Source: Cetobacterium sp. NK01 (GTDB taxonomy: Bacteria > Fusobacteriota > Fusobacteriia > Fusobacteriales > Fusobacteriaceae). From it: DNA of 64,000 nt. The notes under the pieces are model-generated. The model did not search any database, was not told where the DNA came from, and saw only the letters and a list, made by a program, of their open reading frames with translations. Made by a program: the position numbers and the translations under genes. Positions 44,551 to 53,701 of the stretch are shown here, piece after piece (position 1 is the first letter of the stretch; every line of letters begins with the position of its first letter). Location of the stretch: contig NZ_JANIBO010000001.1 in the NCBI RefSeq assembly GCF_024506395.1, positions 682,001 to 746,000 on the forward strand, given 5' to 3'.

Positions 44551-45741
44551 TTATTTACTATTATATTTTTTTAATCCTAACTCTATTATTTTTATCGCTT
44601 TTTCTAATCTATCTAATTCTAAAGCATACGATATTCTAATTTTATTTAATCCTAACTCTTCATTTTGATAGAAACCTTTTGCCGGTGCTAACATAACTGT
44701 TGAATTTTCATATGAAAACTCACCAAGTAACCACTTAGAAAAATCTGTTGCATCTTTTACAGGAAGTTCAACGATACAATAAAATGCTCCTTCTGGTTTA
44801 TTTAATACTACTCCATCTATTTTATTTAATCCTTCATATAGGAAATCTCTTCTTTCCATATATTTTTTATTAACAGCTTCGTAGTAATCCTTCCCCATAC
44901 ATCTATATAATGCTTCTGCTCCAACCATATCAAGAGTTGATATTGATAGTCTTGATTGACATAACTTTAAAATATAAGACATAAACTCTTTATTTTTATT
45001 TAATATTGTTCCAACTCTTGCACCACATGTTGAAAATCTTTTTGAAATAGAATCTATAAGTATTATTCTATCTAAATTATCTACGAAAGTTCCACAACTA
45101 ACTGTATCCTTTCCATCATAAATAAATTCTCTGTAAACTTCATCACTTATTAAAAATAAATTTCTATCTTTTGATATTTCATTTAACATTAAAAGCTCGT
45201 CTTTCGAGTAAACTGATCCTGTAGGATTTCCCGGATTTGAAAACATTATAGCTTTTGTCTTTTCTGTAATTAAATTTTCAATTACTCTTTTTTCTGGAAG
45301 TTTAAAGTTTTCCTCAAATTTTGTAGGAATTCCCACAACTTTAATTCCTAACATAGCAAAAAAACTGTTATAATTTGCATAATATGGTTCTGGTATTAGA
45401 ACTTCTTCTCCAGCATTGAAAAGTGTCATTAGCGTAAATAATAAAGCTTCACTTCCACCTGCTGTTATTAGTATTTCATCATTTTCATAATTTATTCCTA
45501 AATTATTATAATATTTTTTTATTGAGTCTATCAACTCTTTTCTCCCTGATGAGTCCGAATAAGCTATTGTTCTCTCTCCAAAATTCTCTATTGCTTCAAA
45601 GAACTCCTTTGGAGTTTCTAAATCTGGTTGACCTATATTTAAATGTATTATATCTACACCAGCATCCTTAGCCTTTTTTGAATATGGTATTAACTCTCTC
45701 ACTGGAGATGTTTTTAAATTTTGTATATTTTTTGAAAACAT
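44551..45741 (-). CDS. Class I/II pyridoxal-phosphate aminotransferase (AspB-like)
   Basis: The 396-residue protein has the fold type I aminotransferase motifs: LNIGQPDLETPKEFF near residue 36, SNPGNPTGSVYS near residue 168, SDEVYREFIYDG near residue 199 and the PLP lysine in DSISKRFSTCGARVG near residue 233. The overall pattern is of the aspartate/aromatic subgroup. The exact amino donor cannot be fixed by eye. It is a single gene convergent with ruvC. Confidence 0.88.
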   Translation of the reverse strand: MFSKNIQNLKTSPVRELIPYSKKAKDAGVDIIHLNIGQPDLETPKEFFEAIENFGERTIAYSDSSGRKELIDSIKKYYNNLGINYENDEILITAGGSEALLFTLMTLFNAGEEVLIPEPYYANYNSFFAMLGIKVVGIPTKFEENFKLPEKRVIENLITEKTKAIMFSNPGNPTGSVYSKDELLMLNEISKDRNLFLISDEVYREFIYDGKDTVSCGTFVDNLDRIILIDSISKRFSTCGARVGTILNKNKEFMSYILKLCQSRLSISTLDMVGAEALYRCMGKDYYEAVNKKYMERRDFLYEGLNKIDGVVLNKPEGAFYCIVELPVKDATDFSKWLLGEFSYENSTVMLAPAKGFYQNEELGLNKIRISYALELDRLEKAIKIIELGLKKYNSK

Positions 45742-45809
45742 CTGTCCCTCCTAAAAAAACTTTTTTAATATTATATCAATCTATCGCATTTATGTGAAGT
45801 TTTTTTTAA

Positions 45810-45838
45810 TTGAAGTGTTTTCTAAACTCTGATATAAT
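45810..45838 (+). promoter_or_regulatory. Promoter of the DUF308-like gene
   Basis: TTGAAG (45810-45815) and TATAAT (45833-45838), 17-bp spacer. Confidence 0.82.
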
Positions 45839-45874
45839 TCAATCACTAACTATTCTTTAAGGAGATAATTTAAA

Positions 45875-46423
45875 ATGAAAGTAAAATTCAAATCTTTTTT
45901 CTTAATCTTAGGTATCTTTTATGTTTTAATTGGTGCTCTTGGTATTAGTAATATGGGATTTTTTAATCAAAATATTGAATATATCTTAAGTACTGTTTTG
46001 TTCTTAAATGGTATTTATCATATTTTCTATTCTATGACTAATCGAAAAACACCGTATTTCCACTGGGGTCTTGTATTTGGTGAAGGATTAATCGAGCTTA
46101 TATCTGTGGCTGTTATTCTTTTAAATACCTTTACTAGTCAATTATTTTTTACAAGTTACATTGGAAGTCTTCTTTGTTTAAAAGGACTAATTTTAATTTT
46201 AGGAAGGGATAATAAACTTACATCTTGGGAAAATACCAATGCTAAAATCAAAGTTTTAGTAATTGTAAAAGGTTTATTGCACTTTTTATTTGGTTCTTTA
46301 ATTATTGTATTACCATTATTGACAGACAAAGCTGTTTATGTGGTTTTTGGTTGGTATATTCTATTTTTAGGAATCCATTTTTTAACAGAAGAATATATTA
46401 CTAATAAAAAAAGTGATGTTTAA
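45875..46423 (+). CDS. DUF308/HdeD-like membrane protein
   Basis: The 182 residues form about six hydrophobic segments arranged as paired helices, with short loops and an internal repeat feel (FYVLIGALGI, LHFLFGSLIIVLP), as in the HdeD/DUF308 family. HdeD is linked with acid resistance in E. coli, but members elsewhere have no known function. GGAGATAAT precedes the ATG. It is a single gene with a strong promoter and a bidirectional terminator that overlaps its stop codon. Family assignment is tentative. Confidence 0.7.
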   Translation: MKVKFKSFFLILGIFYVLIGALGISNMGFFNQNIEYILSTVLFLNGIYHIFYSMTNRKTPYFHWGLVFGEGLIELISVAVILLNTFTSQLFFTSYIGSLLCLKGLILILGRDNKLTSWENTNAKIKVLVIVKGLLHFLFGSLIIVLPLLTDKAVYVVFGWYILFLGIHFLTEEYITNKKSDV

Positions 46424-46435
46424 GCATCACTTTTT
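46408..46435. terminator. Bidirectional terminator between the DUF308-like gene and the flippase gene
   Basis: 11-bp arms AAAAAGTGATG/CATCACTTTTT with a 6-nt loop. Both flanking stop codons lie inside it. Confidence 0.9.
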
Positions 46436-47926
46436 CTTTTTCAAAATATATATTTGAGATTTTTCATAAGTATTTAAAGCCATGAACCATAATAGTGTTG
46501 CATATAAAACAGTATAAATAGATATTTTAATTAGAAAATTAAAATAGTTCACCTCATTTAAATATTTATTCAAAACAAATCCAAAAATCATAACTAAACC
46601 AATTGGTATAGACATCTTCAAAATATTTTTCCAAAATCTAACTATATCTAATTTTACCGAAACCTTATAATATATATTCATCACCAATATTTGACCGAGT
46701 ATAAAAGATAAACCAGTTGCTACAGCACAACCAATTACTCCAATTTTTTTTACAAATATAATACTTAAAATTAAATTTAAAATAGCTATTATAAAATAAA
46801 CTATTGATCTAAATTGATGCATATTTTTAGCTTGCATTATACTTACTCCAGTACTTTGAATCAATGGCACTGTAAGAGGAATCATTATCCATAACGCTAT
46901 ATTATATGCCTCTGTATAATCTTTTCCAACCCATAAAATTATAAAATCTTTTCCAAACAATATAAACCCTGATGAGATAAGACCTAAAAGAATATACTGT
47001 AATCTTCCTACTTTTAAAAACATCTCATCAACTTCAGTTTGCTTATTTTCTGCTATTAAACGATTTATTCTTGGAAATAAAACTCCAGAAACTGCTGATG
47101 AAAATCCCATATATAAAGTATTGAAAATAGCTCCTACAGAATATATTGCAATTCCCTGAACACCAACATATTTTCCAATTATAACTCTATCAGTTCCCCA
47201 ATAAATCTGGTCAATTAAAACATTTAAAAATATAAAAAATGAATATATAAATATCTCTTTTAAAATGCTATTATCAAATCTAGAAAATTTTATTTTCATT
47301 CCTAACTTAAAAGCATAAATCATATCAAATATATAAGAAATAAATGCAAAAAAAACTGTAGAAATAGTTACAGCAATTAAGCCAAATCCATTTATCATAA
47401 GCAATGCTCCTACAATTGGATTTAATATCACTGTAGCTAACTTAACTCCTCTTTGATATATAAATTTTTCTTTAGATGTAATATTTGTTGAAAATATTCC
47501 CATTGGAAAAGATATAACTACGTTTAAAGCTAATATTAAAAATACAGCCTTTGTTTTTTCTAGCTCCTCCAAAGTAAATCTAGTTCCAAAAAAATTTCCT
47601 ATATTAAAATAAATATATCCTCCTATAGCAAAAGCTATAGTCATTAAAATTGAAAAAATTATTAAAAACATTCCATTTAAAGAATTTTCTTCTTCTAGTT
47701 TTCCTTCCGCTCGGTACCTAGTTGTATATCTCAACATAGTATTCCCTAATCCTAAATTCAAAATAGATATATATCCCATTATGGACTGAACTAAAGAGTT
47801 TATACCATAATCTGCCGGTCCTAAATATCTCATATATAGTGGAGTATAAACTATTTGAATAATTGAGCTCACTATTATTGTCATCATTGAAAGAGCTGTC
47901 CCTATTTTTAATTCATTTCTAACCAT
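46427..47926 (-). CDS. Wzx-type oligosaccharide flippase
   Basis: The 499-residue protein has about 12-14 membrane segments and opens with ELKIGTALSMMTIIVSSIIQIVYTPLYMRYLGPADYGINSLVQSI, typical of the polysaccharide-biosynthesis (MOP/Wzx) family that flips lipid-linked glycans across the inner membrane. A GTG at 47932 belongs to the AGAGGTGA site, so ATG 47926 is used. It ends the three-gene glycan module after the pyruvyltransferase (8-bp gap). No polymerase or ligase gene is beside it. Confidence 0.9.
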   Translation of the reverse strand: MVRNELKIGTALSMMTIIVSSIIQIVYTPLYMRYLGPADYGINSLVQSIMGYISILNLGLGNTMLRYTTRYRAEGKLEEENSLNGMFLIIFSILMTIAFAIGGYIYFNIGNFFGTRFTLEELEKTKAVFLILALNVVISFPMGIFSTNITSKEKFIYQRGVKLATVILNPIVGALLMINGFGLIAVTISTVFFAFISYIFDMIYAFKLGMKIKFSRFDNSILKEIFIYSFFIFLNVLIDQIYWGTDRVIIGKYVGVQGIAIYSVGAIFNTLYMGFSSAVSGVLFPRINRLIAENKQTEVDEMFLKVGRLQYILLGLISSGFILFGKDFIILWVGKDYTEAYNIALWIMIPLTVPLIQSTGVSIMQAKNMHQFRSIVYFIIAILNLILSIIFVKKIGVIGCAVATGLSFILGQILVMNIYYKVSVKLDIVRFWKNILKMSIPIGLVMIFGFVLNKYLNEVNYFNFLIKISIYTVLYATLLWFMALNTYEKSQIYILKKKK

Positions 47927-47934
47927 ATTCACCT

Positions 47935-49020
47935 CTAACTTTTTAAAAATTCATCTAATTTTAAAAAGTGTCTTTCTCCATCTTGTGCTGCTCTTGTTAT
48001 TACATTTGGAGATAAAGCTTCATTTTCTTTAAATTTTTCATAATTTAATCCTTGAAGATTATCTAATGAAACAAAATTTTGTTTAAAATCTAAGTCCTCT
48101 AAAACATTTGTCATTTTTTTGCTATAAGCTATTGGAAACACTGGTTTTTTTAGAACAAACCCTAATATCATTGCATGGAATCTTGTTGCTACAATACTAT
48201 CTGCTTTATTTAAAATATTTAAAGCTTCATTCATATCTCCTCTATAAAAATATTTAGTTATATATTTATGTTGATCATTAGGAATCATATTAAACAGTCT
48301 TTTTATAGCTTCTTCATCCTTTTCTCCTTGACAAAAAGACATAAATTTAACATTTTTACCACTTTTTATAATTTCTAAAGTTAAAGATTTTAATCTATTA
48401 AAATACTCTGACTCTATTCCATTAAAACCAGGTCTTGCAGAAGGTAAAATTATTGAAAATACAACATAATTTTCATTTTCAAGAGGTTCTTGTTTTAAAC
48501 TAAATACAATATCTTTTCCGAATCTAACATTTTCAAGATCCTTAAATAATTCATATGAATATCTTTCTCTAAAACATACATCATTACATTTTTTAAAAAA
48601 TTCATGGTACATATTTTTAAAATTTTCATTTTTATAAGGACCAAAATTAGCACCTAAAACAAAATAATTTTTTCCAAACTCTAAATTTCTTTCTCTAACT
48701 TTAAAATCTTCTTTTGAAAAATCATTTTCTATGAAAATTGATCCTCCTATATTAACAACTCCATCTAATTCTTTTGCTTTTAAGTCCTCTAATATGTTTG
48801 ATACACCAAATTTTCTTCCTAGACGAAATAATATTTTTTTAGCAAAAGTATTATTATACAATATTTTTAAGTTATTGCTTTGTATTCCTTTTAAATTTTC
48901 ATATTCAGGAGTTGCAAAAAGATAAAATTCAGTATCTTTATATCTTTCACAAAGCATTTTTATAAAAAGATCATCTCCTAAATTCAACTGTGCATAAGCT
49001 TTTATTAATATTTTTTTCAC
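47935..49020 (-). CDS. Polysaccharide pyruvyltransferase-family protein
   Basis: Members (CsaB, WcaK, PssM) add ketal-linked pyruvate to glycans. The 361 residues start MKKILIKAYAQLNLGDDLFIKML, and contain LGANFGPYKNENF, CFRERYSYELF and, near the C-terminus, ADSIVATRFHAMILGFVLKKPVFPIAYSKK, the diagnostic R-F-H region. The start is GTG, with GAGGGATA just upstream. It sits between a family 2 glycosyltransferase and a flippase. The actual sugar acceptor is unknown. Confidence 0.87.
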   Translation of the reverse strand: MKKILIKAYAQLNLGDDLFIKMLCERYKDTEFYLFATPEYENLKGIQSNNLKILYNNTFAKKILFRLGRKFGVSNILEDLKAKELDGVVNIGGSIFIENDFSKEDFKVRERNLEFGKNYFVLGANFGPYKNENFKNMYHEFFKKCNDVCFRERYSYELFKDLENVRFGKDIVFSLKQEPLENENYVVFSIILPSARPGFNGIESEYFNRLKSLTLEIIKSGKNVKFMSFCQGEKDEEAIKRLFNMIPNDQHKYITKYFYRGDMNEALNILNKADSIVATRFHAMILGFVLKKPVFPIAYSKKMTNVLEDLDFKQNFVSLDNLQGLNYEKFKENEALSPNVITRAAQDGERHFLKLDEFLKS

Positions 49021-49031
49021 TATCCCTCACC

Positions 49032-49985
49032 CTATTTTCTTGTTAACAATTTTTTCAATTGTTTAAACCTCATCATTTTTAATCTAAAAATTCTATAGTA
49101 ATAATATAGTTTTATATTTAGTGTTTCTATTTTTTTAAACCTTCTTATTTGTTCTTTTATTTCTTTATAAAACCTTTTCCAATTTTCAACTTTATTTTCA
49201 TTCAATTTTTGAAGTACATCAAAGGGATACATTATACCATGATATTTAAAGCATTCCCTAACTTTATTTAAATTTTCTTCATACACTCCTTTATCTATAT
49301 AAAATTTTATCAATTCATCTATTACTATATAAATATCTGTTCTATTTCTATAATTGTTAGATACAGAGTTTTGATTCATAAAATAATTATAATATGGAGT
49401 ATCGATAGACACTATTTTATTACTATAAAAAAAACATATAAAATTAAAAAACATATCTTCTCCAGTATAAACATTTAATAGAAATTCAATACTATTTTTC
49501 TTTAATATATCTTTTCTATAAATTTTATTACAAGGAGAAGCAAACCATTCCGTAGTACAATCCATATAATCATTTTTGGTATTTTTTTTATCAACTTTAA
49601 CTGTTGAAAGTAAATTAAAATTTTCATCTATTTTTTTAAATCCACATATAACAATATCTGCTTTATTTCTTTCTGCTTCATTAATCATATCTCCATACAT
49701 ATTTAAATCTACCCAATCATCTGAATCTAAGAAAGCTACGTATTTGCTTTGAGCTATTGAAAGGCCTATATTTCTAGCAGCACTACATCCTCCATTTTTA
49801 ACTTGTTTAAAAACTATATTTTTATTTTTTTGAGATAACTTTTGACAAATTTCAGCTGTTTTATCTTTAGAACCATCATCTATTATTATTATTTCAATGT
49901 CTTTCAAATTTTGATTTAAAACCGAAGTTACACATCTTTCAATATATTTTTCTACATTATAAGCCGGAATTATAACGCTTAACAT
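49032..49985 (-). CDS. Family 2 glycosyltransferase
   Basis: The 317-residue protein begins LSVIIPAYNVEKYIERCVTSVLNQ, followed by IEIIIIDDGSKDKT and the metal-binding FLDSDDWVDL near residue 87, the GT-A fold of GT2. It lacks membrane segments, so it acts at the cytoplasmic face. The C-terminus is lysine/arginine-rich (LKMMRFKQLKKLLTRK), suiting membrane contact. It leads the glycan module from a near-consensus promoter. Donor and acceptor sugars cannot be assigned. Confidence 0.92.
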   Translation of the reverse strand: MLSVIIPAYNVEKYIERCVTSVLNQNLKDIEIIIIDDGSKDKTAEICQKLSQKNKNIVFKQVKNGGCSAARNIGLSIAQSKYVAFLDSDDWVDLNMYGDMINEAERNKADIVICGFKKIDENFNLLSTVKVDKKNTKNDYMDCTTEWFASPCNKIYRKDILKKNSIEFLLNVYTGEDMFFNFICFFYSNKIVSIDTPYYNYFMNQNSVSNNYRNRTDIYIVIDELIKFYIDKGVYEENLNKVRECFKYHGIMYPFDVLQKLNENKVENWKRFYKEIKEQIRRFKKIETLNIKLYYYYRIFRLKMMRFKQLKKLLTRK

Positions 49986-50016
49986 TCTATTCCTCCACTA
50001 TTTAATTTTGTTTTAA

Positions 50017-50045
50017 ATTATATAATGATAAATATAATAATTCAA
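50017..50045 (-). promoter_or_regulatory. Promoter of the glycan module
   Basis: Minus-strand TTGAAT (50040-50045) and TATAAT (50017-50022), 17-bp spacer. Its -35 is only 11 bp from the -35 of the divergent export operon. Confidence 0.82.
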
Positions 50046-50056
50046 ATAAATTTATC

Positions 50057-50085
50057 TTGTATTTTTTTCTTAAAAATAGTAAAAT
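50057..50085 (+). promoter_or_regulatory. Promoter of the HlyD-DUF2955-MarR operon
   Basis: TTGTAT (50057-50062) and TAAAAT (50080-50085), 17-bp spacer; the operator palindrome begins 3 bp after the -10. Confidence 0.75.
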
Positions 50086-50087
50086 TG

Positions 50088-50113
50088 AAATTAGTTTCCT
50101 AGGAAACTAATTT
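50088..50113 (+). promoter_or_regulatory. 26-bp perfect palindrome, probable MarR operator
   Basis: Perfect inverted repeat centred at 50100/50101; each half reads AAATTAGTTTCCT on its own strand. It covers the expected transcription start of an operon whose last gene encodes a MarR repressor, so autoregulation is likely. Confidence 0.8.
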
Positions 50114-50131
50114 GTTTTTAGGAGTGATTTT

Positions 50132-51199
50132 ATGATTTATAAGAAAAAAGCTATTTTTATTTATATAGGTATCTTTTTTAGTTTTTTAGTTTTTTTATTT
50201 CTTTCGGTTACATTCCAAATGAATATTCCTTACTCTTCTAGAGCATTTTTAGAATATCAAATAGCTCCTGTTTATAGCCAAGTTTCTGGAAGTGTTGATC
50301 AAATTTTTGTTAAAAATGGAGAATTTGTAAATATAAACCAGCCTTTATTTAGCATTGATAGTAAAATTTATAAAGCTTCTTATTTATCAGCATTAGGACA
50401 TTACAATGAAGCTTTAGACTCTATTAAAACTTTAAAAAGTGACATTGAAAAAAATAAAATTATTGTAGAAAAAAATAAGAATATCTATCAACGTAATAAA
50501 AATGAACTTCTAAAATTTGAATCTCTTTATAAAAAAACTTTTATTAGTGAAATAGACTTAGATAATATGAAAACAAAAGTTTTAGAAGCTGAGAAAACTT
50601 TAAAAAATAGTGAAGGAGTTTTAGAAAATCTTTTAACTAAATATAAGATTGATGAAAATTCTACTCCCGCTCTTTTAATTGCTAAAGGAGCTCTAAAAAA
50701 AGCTTCAATTAACCTTCAAGACACTACAATTCTTTCTCCAATTAATGGGGAAGTAGTCATGGAAAATTTTTATCAAAATACATCTATTAAAGAAAATACT
50801 CCTTTATTTTATATAAAAAATGACAATATTTTAAAAATCAATGTAGATTTAAAAGAAAAGAATATAAAATCTATTGTCTCTGGCAGAAAAGCTTTAATTT
50901 TATTTGATGGAATTCCTGGAGTTATTTTTAAAGGAACCGTAGAAAATATAAGTCCTATTTTAGCTCAAGGATATAGTCCTTCAAATGCTCTTGTTAACAT
51001 TCCCAATGATAACCGTTGGATTAGAGATAACGGTAAGATTAGAGTTTCTATTATTGTGGAAAATTCAGAAACTATAAAAGATTTGTCTAGTGGTTCTATG
51101 GCTTCTGTTATTCTTCTTTCTGAAAATAATAATACTTTTTTTAATTTTTTAGCTAAATTTTGGATAAATATAATTAAGGTGTTTAACTATGTCTACTAA
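50132..51199 (+). CDS. HlyD/EmrA-type membrane fusion protein
   Basis: Periplasmic adaptor of an export system. The 355 residues have an N-terminal membrane anchor (about 7-28), a split biotinyl-lipoyl domain (APVYSQVSGSVDQIFVKNGEFV near residue 46 and TILSPINGEVVMENF near residue 200), a coiled-coil hairpin (about 85-185, rich in K/E/L) and a beta-barrel. It overlaps the DUF2955 gene by 11 bp. In the AaeAB-like logic the adaptor works with a FUSC-type pump. GGAGTGAT precedes the ATG. Confidence 0.9.
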   Translation: MIYKKKAIFIYIGIFFSFLVFLFLSVTFQMNIPYSSRAFLEYQIAPVYSQVSGSVDQIFVKNGEFVNINQPLFSIDSKIYKASYLSALGHYNEALDSIKTLKSDIEKNKIIVEKNKNIYQRNKNELLKFESLYKKTFISEIDLDNMKTKVLEAEKTLKNSEGVLENLLTKYKIDENSTPALLIAKGALKKASINLQDTTILSPINGEVVMENFYQNTSIKENTPLFYIKNDNILKINVDLKEKNIKSIVSGRKALILFDGIPGVIFKGTVENISPILAQGYSPSNALVNIPNDNRWIRDNGKIRVSIIVENSETIKDLSSGSMASVILLSENNNTFFNFLAKFWINIIKVFNYVY

Positions 51200-52196
51200 C
51201 GATAACCTTAACTTTATTCCAGATATTTTTAGAAGCCTTTTAGCTATTACTATTGGAATTTTATTGAGTAAGTATACTAATTTTTCTTTTAATTTTCAAA
51301 TTCCTATAATTGCTTTTGGCATTGTTACTACAATGAAAAAATTTTCTATTAAAACTTTTTTAAAAAATTATTGGTGGATTTCATTTTTTGCAGCCATAGG
51401 TTTATTATTTACAGAAATTTTTAGAGAAAATCTTCCCGCTTTTGCAATTTTTACATTTGCTATATTTTTCAGTTGCTTTTTTTTCTCTTATAAACATCCA
51501 ACTGGAATTAGAAGTGGTATTTTAGGCTATTCTTTTACTAGTATATATGCTACTTATAATGATAAAATAGTTGAGAATATGGTTACCGATATAATTTGGG
51601 TGACTATTTTAGGTGGACTTATTGGCTGGGCATTATTAATTATATTTCCCACAGGAAAGGAAAATCCTGAAGAAAAAAAACTACAACGAGAAGATATTCA
51701 CAAAAATATTTTTCATATTTTAAAAATAACTACTATTGTTTATTCTCTATGGTTAGCATATATGTTTTTCGACATTAGAGATACTTTTTTTGCCTATGCA
51801 ACTTTAGCTGGAATATATACTAATTTAAATTTAGAAAAAATCCATAAACTATCTTTTTTAAATATTATTATTCACAGTTTAGGATGTTTTTTAGCAATTA
51901 TATTTTCATTTTTTATAAATGGCATCAGTAACAACCCAATTATTTTTGCTTTTTCTCTTATAATTTTTATATATCCTTTAATTTTTTTAGGATATTATGG
52001 TAAAACATCTTTTCAAAGAATTTTTTTCTTTGGAATAATTAGAGCAATTATACTTCCAATATGTTTATATCTTACACCTTATGGTGATATTGTTACAAAA
52101 GCTTCAACTAGAGCCTTACAAATCACAATCATTTTGATTTTTTCGATGTTTTTAACAAAATTTCTTTTATTTATCCAAGGAGGTTATAATGAATAA
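51189..52196 (+). CDS. DUF2955/FUSC-like membrane protein
   Basis: The 335-residue protein has about ten hydrophobic segments in two similar halves (one starting FIPDIFRSLLAITIGILLSKYT, the other after about residue 175) with a polar stretch (FPTGKENPEEKKLQREDIHK) between them. This is the pattern of DUF2955/FUSC proteins, which include aromatic-acid exporters. With the HlyD-type adaptor it probably forms an efflux pump across the two membranes; the substrate is unknown. It overlaps its neighbours on both sides (11 bp and 8 bp). Confidence 0.78.
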   Translation: MSTNDNLNFIPDIFRSLLAITIGILLSKYTNFSFNFQIPIIAFGIVTTMKKFSIKTFLKNYWWISFFAAIGLLFTEIFRENLPAFAIFTFAIFFSCFFFSYKHPTGIRSGILGYSFTSIYATYNDKIVENMVTDIIWVTILGGLIGWALLIIFPTGKENPEEKKLQREDIHKNIFHILKITTIVYSLWLAYMFFDIRDTFFAYATLAGIYTNLNLEKIHKLSFLNIIIHSLGCFLAIIFSFFINGISNNPIIFAFSLIIFIYPLIFLGYYGKTSFQRIFFFGIIRAIILPICLYLTPYGDIVTKASTRALQITIILIFSMFLTKFLLFIQGGYNE

Positions 52197-52611
52197 AATT
52201 AAAATACCTATTTTAATTTCAAGAATAAATAGATTACAAAAGAAACACCTTAATGATAGCTTAAAACCTTTTAATTTAGAATCTTCTCAAGGTATTATAC
52301 TTTTAAAAATTAAAGAATTAAAAAAAATAACACCCACACAACTCGTTGATTTAGGTCTTATTGAAAAACCAGCTATTAGTAAAACTTTAAAAAAATTAGA
52401 AGGACTAGGATATATATTTAAATCACCTTCTGACAGTGATGCTAGAAGCTTTTCTGTTTCTTTGACCGATTCAGGAAAACAAATTGGAAAACACGTTGAA
52501 AAATTTATAGATGAACTTGATAAACACTTTCAATCTATTTTAGATAAAAATAATGCAAAAGAATTAACTAAAATTTTAAATTTTCTAGAAAATAAAGAAA
52601 TAAAAAAATAG
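52189..52611 (+). CDS. MarR-family transcriptional regulator
   Basis: The 140 residues form a winged helix: SSQGIILLKIKELKKITPTQLVDLGLIEKPAISKTLKKLEGLGYIFKSPSDSDARSF shows the recognition helix and the D-x-R wing. It is the third gene of the export operon and overlaps the pump gene by 8 bp. The 26-bp palindrome over the operon promoter is the likely binding site, with the exported compound as inducer. AGGAGGT precedes the ATG. Confidence 0.92.
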   Translation: MNKIKIPILISRINRLQKKHLNDSLKPFNLESSQGIILLKIKELKKITPTQLVDLGLIEKPAISKTLKKLEGLGYIFKSPSDSDARSFSVSLTDSGKQIGKHVEKFIDELDKHFQSILDKNNAKELTKILNFLENKEIKK

Positions 52612-52633
52612 CTGAAAATTTTCAGCTATTTTT
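52604..52633. terminator. Bidirectional terminator between marR and upp
   Basis: 15-bp perfect arms around 52618/52619 (AATAGCTGAAAA and TTTTCAGCTATT at the core). Confidence 0.92.
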
Positions 52634-52635
52634 AA

Positions 52636-53259
52636 TTATTTTGTACCAAATATTCTGTCTCCACAATCTCCTAATCCAGGATAAATATAACCGTTAGAAT
52701 CTAATCCTTGGTCAATTTTAGCAGTATAAATTGCTACATCTGGATGAGTTTGTAAAACCTTTGCTATTCCTTCTGGAGCTGCTACTAAACACATAAATAC
52801 TATATTTTTTACTCCAGCATTTTTTAAGTAATCAATTGCGTATATTGCTGATCCTCCTGTTGCTAACATTGGATCTACTAATATAACTTGTTTATTTTGA
52901 ACATCTACAGGAAGTTTACAATAATAATATACTGGTTCTAAAGTTTCTTCATCTCTATAAACTCCTATATGACCTATTTTAGCCGTTGGAATTAAAGATA
53001 CTATTCCATCTACCATTCCTAATCCAGCTCTTAAAATAGGTACAACTGCGATGTTTGTTCCTAAAGTATATCCAGTTGTTTTCATTAGAGGAGTTTCTAC
53101 CTCAATCTCATCTAAAACCAAATTTTTTGTTACTTCATAAGTCATCAGCTTAGATATTTCATTTAAATTTTCTCTAAATGATTTTGTATCCGTATTTTTA
53201 TTTCTTAATAATGTTAATTTATGTTGTATTAGCGGATGATTTATTTCTATTACAGCCAT
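52636..53259 (-). CDS. upp: Uracil phosphoribosyltransferase
   Basis: Salvages uracil with PRPP to UMP. The 207-residue protein starts [23 protein letters not shown], has [14 protein letters not shown] near residue 74, the PRPP loop [16 protein letters not shown] near residue 127, and ends [17 protein letters not shown], the uracil-binding flexible loop. Normal length. It follows the rpmE terminator and has its own AGGAGGT-like site; its promoter is not obvious. Confidence 0.96.
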   Translation of the reverse strand: MAVIEINHPLIQHKLTLLRNKNTDTKSFRENLNEISKLMTYEVTKNLVLDEIEVETPLMKTTGYTLGTNIAVVPILRAGLGMVDGIVSLIPTAKIGHIGVYRDEETLEPVYYYCKLPVDVQNKQVILVDPMLATGGSAIYAIDYLKNAGVKNIVFMCLVAAPEGIAKVLQTHPDVAIYTAKIDQGLDSNGYIYPGLGDCGDRIFGTK

Positions 53260-53294
53260 TTTAACCTCCCTAGTTTATATTACTTTAAAAAAAA

Positions 53295-53311
53295 ACAGGA
53301 CATAGTCCCGT
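53295..53311 (-). terminator. Terminator after rpmE
   Basis: Minus-strand ACGGGAC/GTCCTGT stem (one G-U) with a 3-nt loop and nine Ts. Confidence 0.82.
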
Positions 53312-53315
53312 TTTC

Positions 53316-53528
53316 TTATTTCTTTAATCCAAACTTCTTGTTGAATTGCTCTACTCTTCCAGCTGCGTCTACGAACTTAGCTTTTCCAGTGTAGAATGGG
53401 TGACAGTTTGAACAAACAGCTATTTTAAGCTCGTCTCCCTTTGCTAAAGTTGATCTTGTTTCAAATTTGTTTCCACATGTACAATCAACAGTTATTACTT
53501 TGTACTCTGGATGAATTCCTTTTCTCAT
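53316..53528 (-). CDS. rpmE: Ribosomal protein L31 (zinc-binding type)
   Basis: Large-subunit protein, 70 residues. It has the zinc-coordinating cysteines of the C+ type (DCTCGNKF, then [11 protein letters not shown]), so expression of a zinc-free paralogue elsewhere could be zinc-regulated. GTG at 53537 falls in the AAGGTGA ribosome-binding site; ATG at 53528 gives the usual [10 protein letters not shown] start. It is monocistronic with a clear promoter and terminator. Confidence 0.95.
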   Translation of the reverse strand: MRKGIHPEYKVITVDCTCGNKFETRSTLAKGDELKIAVCSNCHPFYTGKAKFVDAAGRVEQFNKKFGLKK

Positions 53529-53567
53529 TAATTTCACCTTCCTAAAATCTTTCTATTTATCGTAAAG

Positions 53568-53596
53568 ATTTTATCATAATTTTTTAACTTTTGCAA
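53568..53596 (-). promoter_or_regulatory. Promoter of rpmE
   Basis: Minus-strand TTGCAA (53591-53596) and TAAAAT (53568-53573), 17-bp spacer. Confidence 0.75.
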
Positions 53597-53701
53597 CATT
53601 TTTTTACTAAAAGAATAAAGTTTTTTACTATTTTTTTCTCCTTTCTTTTTATTTTTTTTTAATTTTATGATAAAATATTATAAAACTTTAAAAGGAGAAT
53701 T

